Part shown: positions 1-9,859 of the stretch, one piece after another | Layout of the letters: every line of letters starts with the position of its first letter | How positions within the stretch are numbered: the first letter of the stretch is position 1 | NCBI RefSeq assembly: GCF_016859285.1 | Contig: NC_053407.1 | Location: 19,278,699 to 19,342,698, forward strand | DNA length: 64,000 bases | Direction of reading: 5' to 3' | DNA from: Xiphias gladius | Taxonomy: Eukaryota; Chordata; Actinopteri; Istiophoriformes; Xiphiidae | Made by a program: the position numbers and the translations under genes | The notes under the pieces: model-generated | The model's database searches: none | Seen by the model: the letters and a program-made list of their open reading frames with translations, nothing else | What the model was told of the DNA's origin: nothing

Positions 1-1380
1 GAGAGGGTCTCACTTCTAGTTTATGAGGAAAAGAACATTTACTATACTGCAGTTCAAATTGTAAAATCATGGTCTGTTTGTTATCTTTCATTGTACAAAA
101 AAAACAAATTACCTGTAAATACTGGCATTTTGGTCACCGTCTCAACCATGACTTAAAGGAGAAGAAAGACATTTTTACCGTCACTGCATACTATCATACT
201 GTCAGACAAAAGCAGACTGTGGTTATATTTGCATTATCCTGTATGTGCAAAAAAATCCAATGCTTCGGGTTAACTGTAACAAATTTTCTTCTCAGTATAG
301 GGTCCTTTACACTTGATGGACACTGCAAGACATTAATAAGGTGGCATATGCTTTCATCTTAGCAAAGCCTTTGATGTGTTCTGCTCTCTGTGTGTCCCAT
401 TGCGTGTACATACCAGTGGTGGCTGCAGATAGTCCAAGGCAGAGGGTGAGCCATGGTATCACCCATTCAAGTGACATCCTGGCAGTTCTCATGATCCTTG
501 AGAGGGAGAGGGATGGTTGAGCAGAATGGTACCACACTACCAATGTCATGTAATATACTTCTCTGGGTGTTTGCAGTTTAGGAGGGGTAAAAGAGACATT
601 TTGGGTGTCACCCCATGTTGCTTTTGTCTCCATTAAGATCACACCCATGAAGACGCTGCTTATAACAACAGTTCTTCCTACCTGTCTCTGTCATGAAGCA
701 TCATATCAGTCAATCTCGGGCTCCATAGCACTATTTTTATTTTCATCTTTGTTAAACATTGAAGTACATCCTATAAGTAAGAATAATCTTTTAAATTGAC
801 CTGTCACACAGTTTCAGTGGGTGATACACTGCACTGTATTCTTCAATTATTGTATACTTTTTATTTGTGTCCTGTTTCTTTAGAGAGCAAGATTAGCATT
901 TATGCATACTTAAACAGGAATCATGTACTTTTCTCACTGATCCTTAGCATTTAGGTTGTGGGTTGTGCCTCCGTATCTATTAGGTAAATTCATAATTCAC
1001 TTGCTCATACATTGACCAAACATTTGACAAAGACTTATAGCGTGACTGACAGTCTAACATGTCCCTTTTCCCTTTCCAGGAAGCATTATTACAAACCAAG
1101 ACTTTAAGATTAATTCTGTTTTTAAAAAAAATATGCTTCTTAATTGTTGCTTTCATTTCTTTACAAAAGATGCATATTTTGCTACAAACAAACTTTCTTT
1201 TTTCCCTCTCAAAACCGTTAACTTGGATTTATGTTGATTTTGTCAGACAACCTTGTGATTATAAAATAATGATTTTATTACTTCAGTGTAGCAGCTTGAG
1301 AGTGACTGCTGGTTAACATATAATGTTCATGGGCCACAAACACTATATTTAACTATGTATTTTTATACATACTGTAGTCC
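1..1380. other. Gene-free AT-rich stretch
   Basis: I see no exon with homology, splice context or a recognisable RNA gene here. Open frames are short and lack family features. The longest, on the minus strand at 307-648, resembles no family I know. Confidence 0.6.
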
Positions 1381-1384
1381 ATCA

Positions 1385-2578
1385 TTTTTAGTGGGTCTAA
1401 AGTCATTTGACAATTAACTGACAATCAGTTGCATGGCCAGATGTGGCCTGTTTCCTCGTTATTTCATGACAATTTAAACAGATAAAAGATCTGGAGTTGA
1501 TTCCAAGTGTTGAATTTACATTTGGTAGCTATTCATGGGAACTCACAATATGCAGTCCAAAGAGATGTCGATGCAAATGAAGGAGGCCATCATTAGGCTG
1601 AAAAAACAAAAAAAAACCTTTTAGACAGATGGCAGAAACTTTAGGAATGGCCGAATCAACAATTTGGTACATTCTTAAAAAGAAGGAACGATTTGGCGAG
1701 CTCAGCAACACAAAAAGGCCTGAAGACCACAGAAGACAACTAAAGTGGATGATCACAGAATTCTTTCCTTGGTGAAGAAAAACCCTCCACAACATCTATC
1801 CAGGTAAAGAACACTGTAGAGGAGGTAGAGGTATCGTCAAAATCTACAATCAAGAGACGCCTTCATCAATGTAAATACAGAGGGTTTACCACAAGGTGCA
1901 AACCACGGGTAACAACCAAGAACAGGAAGGCCAGATTAGACTTTGCCAGAAAACCTACTCAGTTCAGGAACAAGATTCTTTGGACAGATGAAACCAAGAT
2001 TCACTTGTACCAGAATGATGGGAAGAGAAGAATATGTAGAAGGAAAGGAACGGCTCATCATCCAAAGCATACCACATCATCTGTCAAACATGGTGGAGGC
2101 AGTGTTATGGCATGGGCATGTATGTCTGTCAATGGAACTAGGTCGCTGGTGGTTATTGATGATGTGACTGCCAATAGAAGTAGCAGGATGAATTCTGAAG
2201 TGTATAGGGCTATACTATTTGCTCAGATTCAGCCAGATGCTGCAAAACTGATAGGATGGTGCTTCACAGGAGAGATGGATAATGACCCAAAACATACTGC
2301 GAAAGCAACCCTAGAGCTTCTCAAGGCAAAGAAATGGAATATTCTTTATTGGCCAAGTTAGTCACCTGTTAGTCACCTGTTAGTCAACCTATAAAAATGG
2401 CTGTGATTCCTATATGGTTAATGTGATATTTTTGTTATACCCCTTGCATTAAAGCTGAAAGTCTACACTTCAATCACATCTTAATAGCTTCATTTCAAAT
2501 CAACTGTGTTGGTGTACAGAAGCAAAATTATGAAAAATTGTGTCACTGTCCAAATACTTATGAACTTAACTGTAACTG
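1385..2578 (+). mobile_element. Decayed Tc1/mariner-type DNA transposon
   Basis: This is a relic of a fish Tc1-like transposon; such elements move by cut-and-paste using a DDE transposase. The N-terminal DNA-binding part is readable from about 1550 (MQSKEMSMQMKEAIIRLKKQ) and then breaks at a stop near 1773. The catalytic core resumes in other frames, with WTDETK around 1981-1998 (first acidic residue) and MDNDPKHTAK around 2275-2305 (second). The frame stops at WPS, near 2360. The segment that should follow, carrying the third catalytic acid and the C-terminus, is missing, so the copy cannot be active. A terminal-repeat-like end is visible around 2505-2575, with the family-typical run 'gtcactgtccaaatactta'. 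The matching left terminal repeat is not recognisable. The exact subfamily is not determined. Confidence 0.85.
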
Positions 2579-3480
2579 GCTGTGTGTGTAGCTTAGTCAC
2601 AATGTGGCCTACCTTCTTCTGCCAGCTGTTGCATCTGTCTGCTGTCTTTTCACTGGCACCTGGAAGACACGTGGTCAGGTACAGGGGAAGTGATACTGCA
2701 TGCACCAGTATAAATCTTATCTATGTTATGTTAATCTTATCTATGTTAGGCTATCACATAATGAAACAAAAAAGTGTGTAGTGCAAACATTAAATCCTAC
2801 TGCTGAAAGCGTTTTAATGTTTTCTTGCCAAACTGTCTGGATTGTCTCTGTAGCTTCATACACCAGGTAAAGCAAACTGCTTTTGAATCAACACTTGTCA
2901 TCGAAAACTGATCCATTTTGCTAAATAACTTCAGCTACAAGCTACATGTTAGAAAAATATTTTTTATAACAGTAATGTCTTCTTCACTTTACAATATGTA
3001 CAAAAAAACATGCCTATAGCTAATGTACTATATATTGTATAGACTGAAGGCTAACATTAGTAACATTAGCTTAATTGTACCAACAGGGCAGGTATCAAAA
3101 ACAAGTAGCATTAAACTTAGCAATACACTGTGTGACAGCATCTGCTGAAGTTCTTATTGTAACTGCTTAACCACATACACAGAACAACTATCTGTTATGA
3201 GAAAATGTATTGTCTAATCCAAAAGCAGAAGCTCCAGAAGTCAGAGTCAGTGTGAGTCAAGACACTGGGGAGAGCAACGGCCCACATGGCAGACATCAAT
3301 GCTTTCTGTAAGCCTTAAAATCTTATTAACAGAATAAAAAATGACCACGTACACACTTATAGGGGACCTGAATTTAGTTATTGACACCATTATGACTTGT
3401 GGAAAAAAATGACAGACTTATTATTTCTGGAGAAAAGTTTATGCTTTCTGAATGGGAGCCAGGGTCTAGTAGAAATCAGT
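2579..3480. other. Gene-free stretch
   Basis: No coding exon or RNA gene is apparent. A short imperfect direct repeat (aatcttatctatgtta) occurs twice at about 2713-2747. Confidence 0.5.
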
Positions 3481-3489
3481 GGTATTTCA

Positions 3490-3790
3490 CCTTAAGGTAC
3501 ATCCATGTTGCCTTCAGCCTCCAGTTACCAACTGGTGAGGGATGAGAAACCATTCTGTCAAAAGATATTGCCTCACTTGGTGTCTTGATGCTGGCGGAGC
3601 TGCTGTCTATTGCATCTGTTGATATATGGTGACCGTGTAGCTCAAAGCATATGGTTCACATCATTTTTACCCTCATCCAACCATTCAGTGAGCCCTGCCC
3701 TGTGGATGGGGGGAATGTCACTCTGGAAGAGCTTAAAATTACCCACTGAAAATTTCAGAGGGGAACCATCCTAAAGTGTGTGCACTACGG
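3490..3790 (-). repeat. Possible degenerate interspersed repeat
   Basis: The stretch around 3580-3780 (for example 'ccattcagtgagccctg', then 'gtggatggggggaatgtc') resembles a repeat I associate with many fish genomes. The identification is from memory only. No intact frame or terminal repeats are visible, so class and strand are uncertain. Confidence 0.3.
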
Positions 3791-4196
3791 CCAGATCACA
3801 CGCTTTTAGATAGGTGCCGCCCAAAAATCTTACTATGTGTTTATTCATATTCAAAATAAACACAATTGTTTGGGATGAAAACCAAGAATAATGAACATCT
3901 GCAAGCATAAACCATACTGTCTTATATGACCATGTACACTAATTATTACTTGTTTGCTACAGGTGACGGTAGCAGCAACTAATACGATGTTAGTTCAACG
4001 GAACCTTCCCACAAAGCAGACACTGTTTGGTTTTTGTGTGCTGCAACTGAACATGCAGTGATGTCTGTGCATACTTTCATGCAAACCGAAAGCCTGGCTC
4101 TGAGACATAGCAAGAAAAGCTTGCTTTGTCTCAGCTGCAGTAAACCTTGAACCTAATAATATCAGGTGGCACCACTGGGGGTGTTCATGGATGTAG

Positions 4197-4198
<2 letters not shown>

Positions 4199-4238
<40 letters not shown>
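4199..4238. repeat. (GT)20 microsatellite
   Basis: Uninterrupted GT dinucleotide tract of 40 bases in intergenic DNA. Confidence 0.98.
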
Positions 4239-4242
<4 letters not shown>

Positions 4243-6057
4243 GGTATTTTTTCTACATTTTAAAGAATCTGCACCTAACATGAATTAGTGAGTCTGTAAG
4301 TTTGAGTGAGTTACAAAAGAGTTCTATAGCAGAGAGAGAGATAAGAGAGATGGTTTGGATATGGGAAATGTCCTCAGAAAATATTTTTGTCCTCTTGTTG
4401 TATTGTTCTGGTCCTGTTTAAATTTGTAATTGTCTGAAAATCTTTTTTTTTTTTTTTTTAGAATTTGGGGTTTTTTAACTTAAAAAAAAATAGATACAGT
4501 AAAACATTAAAGTTTAAGTGCTACAGCGTCATAGCTCAGTGCTAGCTATTCCACATAATAAATAATAAAGCCTGGTTAAATATTAAATGAAATGTATTAA
4601 ACATATTAGGGGAGGTTAAGACTGAATACTATGTTCTTGCGTTTCTTTAACCATGAAGTATGAAATCATATTTTGGGCAGATTCAGGAATTTTACCAGCT
4701 CTTGTTTGGCTTTTTTGTTATGTTTTTATGTAAGAAGCACAGCAGAAATGCCTGTACAGTACCACTACTTTGGTTAAACCGCATCAGTGACAGTCATTTC
4801 AGTTTTCTCGTGAAATGATGACAAGTGTGACAAGTTAAATAGTATTATGTCAATATTGATTAAAACTGGAACAGTCCTGCCTCTAATCAAAACTTTCTCA
4901 GGGGACTTTGGCGAATCGACTGCCCTCCCTGAATCAACACATTGCATGCAGTCATGGAGAAATGGACTTTCCTCATCATATAGCTGTCCATCTGTGGGAG
5001 TGAGCCAAAGCAGTGTTTGCCCTTGGAGGAGCTCCTGCCTGAGTAGCTATTTGAGAACCTGCAAAATAACTTCATATTCCACTTTCGTCTCCAACAACCC
5101 CAGATAAAACAATGGATAAACAAACTTTAGTCAACAGCATTTCAAGCTTTATACAGCTAAACACGGTGGGATGGGAGACTGGCTACATGATCATCCTAGC
5201 CAATTTGCCCGACTGCTATGCATAACTGGGTGCTCTGTTTAAAACATCATTATTGGGAGTTCTTCTGGCAGGGTGCTGGTGAACATAGTAGCAGGGCAAA
5301 GTTCCTAAGGCTAGGGCCTGGTTAGTTTGGAACGCTTGGCTTCTCCTCTGTTAAAGGAAGTATAAGTAAATACATACATTTGCACTGAGTTCATGTATTC
5401 AGGTTTTTTCAGTGCCTTACTGAAAGATTGCAGGAACTTTGTTGTATTGAAAAGAAAAGCTTGACCTGAAGCTTTGGTGGTGATTTGTGTTGTGTTTATG
5501 CAGACACAGCAAACGGAGCCCAAGAGACATATGAAAGTAATAAAATGTTTTCTGGAATTCATTATTGATTTTTATAGTTCTCCTGTTAAAATGTAATAAT
5601 TTAATAATATGTAACTGGGTTTTGGCAATAATGTAATATTAACATTCATGCCAATAAAAAATACTTAATTTTGTACATTAGTATGGTGTACATTTTAGGA
5701 CATCCTTAGACTTCAGGATCAGGCCACAGTCAACATATTGTCAGGTAAGGTGTAATAAGCATGTCGGACTGATTCAAACGAAACTCGAACTCAACTGACA
5801 GGACACTCGGCAAACAACTCACCTCATCTTAACTCTGGCCTCCTCCCAGCTGTCTGATACAAAGTAGACACCCTGAAGTGTTGTGATGATGCATTTACAT
5901 TCTGGTGTATTTTTGACTGGATTGCAACAGCAGGGCCAGCCCTATTCACACAAATGTCCGTGACTGAGTGACTAACTGAGTGATAAAGTTACACCATAGG
6001 TCAGCCGAATGCCATGTGACTGAGTGCTGAAGTTTGTTTGACTACAACCCTAGAGAA
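4239..6057. other. Gene-free stretch with a poly-T run
   Basis: AT-rich intergenic DNA with a T homopolymer near 4443-4460. The overlapping small frames on both strands at 4847-5123 show no splice context or family resemblance. Confidence 0.5.
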
Positions 6058-6299
6058 TTTGATGCTTTTCTTTGTCATATGCAATAGTAAACTGAATGTC
6101 TTTGGATTTTGGACTGTTGGTCACACAAAACAAGCCATCTGAAGACATAACTTTGGACTCTTATAATAGGTATTTTTCACTATTTTTGGACATTATATTG
6201 ACCAAACAATTAATCAGCAAACAATCAACAAAGAAATAATCAATAATCAGCACATTAATCAATAATGAAAAGAATCATTATTTACAGCTCTAATAAAGT
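6058..6299 (+). repeat. Interspersed repeat, family B, copy 1
   Basis: A copy of a common teleost repeat whose core carries 'ttttggactgttgg' and whose end is rich in 'attaatca/aatcaataat' motifs before 'cagctct'. Two more copies in the window share the same order of motifs: 50960-51300 on this strand and 23680-23900 on the other. No coding capacity is seen, and I cannot name the class with confidence. Confidence 0.65.
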
Positions 6300-6396
6300 T
6301 AGATATCTGATTGATGCATAGTACAAATCAAACAAGGAGATGTGCATCTGTACTGGAACTGGATCTTCCAGTTAAGAACAACTTTGTAAAGGCCAT

Positions 6397-6896
6397 NNNN
6401 NNNNNNNNNNNNNNNNNNNNNNNNNNNNNNNNNNNNNNNNNNNNNNNNNNNNNNNNNNNNNNNNNNNNNNNNNNNNNNNNNNNNNNNNNNNNNNNNNNNN
6501 NNNNNNNNNNNNNNNNNNNNNNNNNNNNNNNNNNNNNNNNNNNNNNNNNNNNNNNNNNNNNNNNNNNNNNNNNNNNNNNNNNNNNNNNNNNNNNNNNNNN
6601 NNNNNNNNNNNNNNNNNNNNNNNNNNNNNNNNNNNNNNNNNNNNNNNNNNNNNNNNNNNNNNNNNNNNNNNNNNNNNNNNNNNNNNNNNNNNNNNNNNNN
6701 NNNNNNNNNNNNNNNNNNNNNNNNNNNNNNNNNNNNNNNNNNNNNNNNNNNNNNNNNNNNNNNNNNNNNNNNNNNNNNNNNNNNNNNNNNNNNNNNNNNN
6801 NNNNNNNNNNNNNNNNNNNNNNNNNNNNNNNNNNNNNNNNNNNNNNNNNNNNNNNNNNNNNNNNNNNNNNNNNNNNNNNNNNNNNNNNNNNNNNNN
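6397..6896. other. Assembly gap (500 N)
   Basis: A run of exactly 500 undetermined bases, a conventional placeholder length, so the true size is unknown. Any frames drawn through it are artefacts. Confidence 0.99.
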
Positions 6897-7687
6897 ATGG
6901 CCATAAAAGACCAAATTATTGTCATTGTAATTTTTACTGAGAAAAAGTGAAACTTAGAGATGAGTTAGTGAGGATGACTCCCGATAGATGAAGGTGATTT
7001 TTTTTTTAAATTTGTAGTATGTTGAAGATTACAGTATAATGTTGAAGATTGTTGGGGGTAGCCAAACAGTTCTCTAGGCTGGTGGTTAACTAATTATGTA
7101 CCTTAGCATTAAATGGCTACCATTATTAGTACTGCTAACTACAGTAGAGGGCTAGATTACACTAACTACCACTGGTGGCTAGAAAGAAAATATTTCTAGC
7201 CCTTGTGTTTAATCCTGTTTCATAATCATATAACATAAAGCACAAACATGCTCCTGAACCATTTTAGGTCTTTGTTGTCCCTAAATTTCTTTAACAGGAG
7301 AAAGTTAAAAACAGGAACTCACCCGAAGGAAGGTGAACAATGGGTCCATCAGATGTGCCCGCATAGTCTGTTATTGTCTGCCCCCACCACAGTACAATAA
7401 ATGTGAAATTAATTCTTTCAAAACATTGAAAAAGGCATTTTAAAAACACTCAGCAGGATTAGTCTACCGAGGAACTATTCTCTTCAGTAAGTAGCGTGAA
7501 GTTTGGCTCAATTAAAAAAACTGCCAGGTCTGGATATTATAACGCTATTACTGATTTTTTTTTGTTTGTTTGTGTTTTTTCCACTGTCCTGCTGCTATAC
7601 ACCTCACTTGTAGAGGTGGAAGTTGACATGTCACTGACAGATACCTCTAAACCTGAGCATACTACTAATGTTAGTGTAGATGAGAAA

Positions 7688-7688
<1 letters not shown>
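6897..7688. other. Gene-free stretch
   Basis: No exon, RNA gene or clear repeat was recognised. A short direct repeat of 'gttgaagatt' occurs at about 7021-7050. Confidence 0.5.

Positions 7689-7780
<92 letters not shown>
7689..7780. repeat. (TG)46 microsatellite
   Basis: Perfect TG tract of about 92 bases followed by 'tttgtgcgatgatgatgatt'. A frame reading through it encodes only a Cys-Val repeat and is not a gene. Confidence 0.98.
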
Positions 7781-7784
<4 letters not shown>

Positions 7785-7910
7785 TGCGATGATGATGATT
7801 TGGGTTGACCTTTTATCTTAACGTATAACAGTGCATCATAATTTAGGCCATTTGTTGATTATATTTTGTATTATTAATCAAGATTGGCAAAGTAATGACT
7901 AAAAAAATTT

Positions 7911-8686
7911 CTTGGTACCAGTCTCTGATAAGGCACAATTTATAAAGGATTTATATGCTTTTTTATAAAGGGTTACTAAATGAATTAGTAGCGCTTTATG
8001 CATCAGTTATAATCCATTAATAAGAACAGGTTTTGGGCTGCAAGATTCTGGAAAATATAACACTTACAGCGACACACTTGATGGATTGTAGAACATATGA
8101 TTTAATAACATTTACAATTGCAGGTCAGTCACTAACTTTTGCTAATGGTTCATTAGAAATTGAGAAATCCAAGAGCCATTATTAATGTCACACTGACATT
8201 TATAACTGCCAACCTGATAAAGTGTTAGAAAGTGTAAAGCTCTAAGTGCTTATTTATGGTTTACCAACATTTATAATTGCATTATTAATGAACAGAAACA
8301 CAAATCCATGTTATTACCAAACATTTTTATTAAAACAGCATACTCATTCAAGTGAGTCTTTGTTCAAACAATAGAATTTCTTAACCTTAAAATGTATAGA
8401 AACAAACTCTTACCATTAACATTTTACATGTACTGACACTCTATATTTCTACTAATTTAAATTTTGCACATATCAGCAGCTGGGAAAACTGTACATGTAC
8501 ATGAATAAATTCTTATATCATAAATCCCTAGTTAATAAATGGATTTTGGTCCAAATGTCCCCAAAAAGTTGTTCTTATTAATGGCTTATAACTTATTTAT
8601 AAAGCGTTAGTGAACGTTTTATTAACCATTAATAAAGCCATTCATTACAGCTTATAAATGGTGCCTTATCCGAAAGTGGTACAAAG
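7911..8686. mobile_element. Fold-back (long inverted repeat) element, MITE-like
   Basis: The first about 120 bases (7911-8030) reappear inverted at about 8566-8686. The left arm has 'ggtacca', 'gataaggca', 'tttataaa' and 'ccattaataagaac'. The reverse complement of the right arm has 'gtacca', 'ggataaggca', 'tttataa' and 'ccattaataagaac', in the same order and spacing. The roughly 535-base centre has no open frame of note. This is the architecture of a non-autonomous DNA transposon. I could not define a target-site duplication, so the superfamily is open. Confidence 0.75.
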
Positions 8687-8694
8687 TTATCAAA

Positions 8695-8797
8695 TAAATC
8701 AGAAAATGGAAACACTCAAGTAAAGTACGTGTACCTGAAAATTGCAGGCCAGTACAGTAATTTAGAGTGCACTTCGTTACTTTCCACTACTGCTGAT
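8695..8797 (+). repeat. Interspersed repeat, family A, terminal fragment
   Basis: The end of a very common teleost repeat, recognised by 'actcaagtaaagtacgtgta' and the terminal 'cgttactttccactactg'. Further copies are at 9420-9705, 32845-33110, 60934-61480 and 62000-62337. Confidence 0.65.
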
Positions 8798-8979
8798 AAG
8801 TCGCTAAAACTCTATCATCACAACGTTGAAGTTATTCTGAACTTCATGAGCACTGAACTGCACACTCAGATAGCACTCATAGCTCGGGATTAGGGCTAGC
8901 AAAACGGTAAATGTAGCCTGCATTACAGGCTCCATCCTCCTTACAGGTGGGCACTTCATTTGCCCGATTACCCTGTTAT

Positions 8980-9192
8980 ACCCTCCGCACCCTGCAGGTG
9001 GCGGCAGGTCCATTTCCCACTGACGTGGTCGACCACGAGAAGAAGTGTGTCCAGCGGTGGCGCATGCGTAGTCAGGGGCTCGTATCAAATTGATGCGGTT
9101 TGAAATGTTTTGTGCTGTGACATAAAAAACACAACACGATAACATTAACATTAATATTTACCAGCTAGTTACGTTTGCAGAGAACGGTCATC
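8980..9192 (+). promoter_or_regulatory. Probable SAAL1 promoter with NRF1-like site
   Basis: This GC- and CpG-enriched island in AT-rich surroundings lies directly upstream of the putative first exon of SAAL1. At 9058-9070 it contains 'tggcgcatgcgta', close to the palindromic NRF1 consensus found in many housekeeping promoters. No TATA box is obvious. Promoter function is inferred from position and composition. Confidence 0.5.
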
Positions 9193-9419
9193 ATGGGTGA
9201 GTTGACAGGTCGTTTATGAGTATGACAGCTAGATAGCAGCCCATCGATAATAGCGAAATTTCTAGTTGCTAGCTAAATTGTTAAATTGAAAGTTATTGGT
9301 AGCTAAAATAAATGCTGAAATGACCGAGCTTACTCCAGTACTGTACTTTCAGATTATAAATACAAAATATAATCATGAAATAAATTCTGAGCCACACAGT
9401 AATAATCATAGTACTCAAA

Positions 9420-9705
9420 TTAGCCTACCTTTGCTAGCTGTAACGTTAAAATGATGCGTACACATTAATGCATCAATAGATAAAATCCCTTTGTATCATA
9501 TATATTATTCTCAAATTGGTCATTCTGCATAATGAGTAATTATACTTTTGCTACTTAAAGTTCATTTAGATTTTAAAACTTTTTTACTCATACTCAGAAA
9601 TTTTTTTAATGTTGGACCTTTACTTGTAACAGTATTTCTACACTTTTGTATCAGTACTTTTACTTGATTAAAAGGTCTGAGTACTTCTACCACTACTATA
9701 AATAT
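9420..9705 (-). repeat. Interspersed repeat, family A copy in SAAL1 intron 1
   Basis: Carries 'cacattaatgcatcaat', 'cattctgcataatgag', 'acttttacttgattaaaagg' and the end 'gtacttctaccacta'. It aligns by eye over its length with 32845-33110 in the same orientation. It ends about 50 bases before the region leading into SAAL1 exon 2. Confidence 0.7.
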
Positions 9706-9859
9706 AAATACCTCTCAATATAACGTATACAATTCAACGCGACCACTCTAATTTGTGCCACTGTTTTTTTTTTTTTTTTTCACAGACTGTAGTGTTGATG
9801 CTGCAGAGGAGGTGGAGAAAGAGACATTGACATCTCCAACTGGATTACAGTCCCCTGTA

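Noticed and set aside
307-648. 113-codon minus-strand frame near the left edge
   Set aside because: No splice sites, domain or family resemblance was found, and the surroundings are repeat-rich. Not supportable as a gene.
6391-6902. Mirror-image 'ggccat' and 'atggcc' on the two sides of the N gap
   Set aside because: Only six bases match before the flanks diverge, which chance explains. There is no evidence of a gap-spanning inverted repeat.
6299-6940. Three frames of about 180-209 codons on both strands
   Set aside because: They run through the 500-N assembly gap and consist almost entirely of undefined residues.
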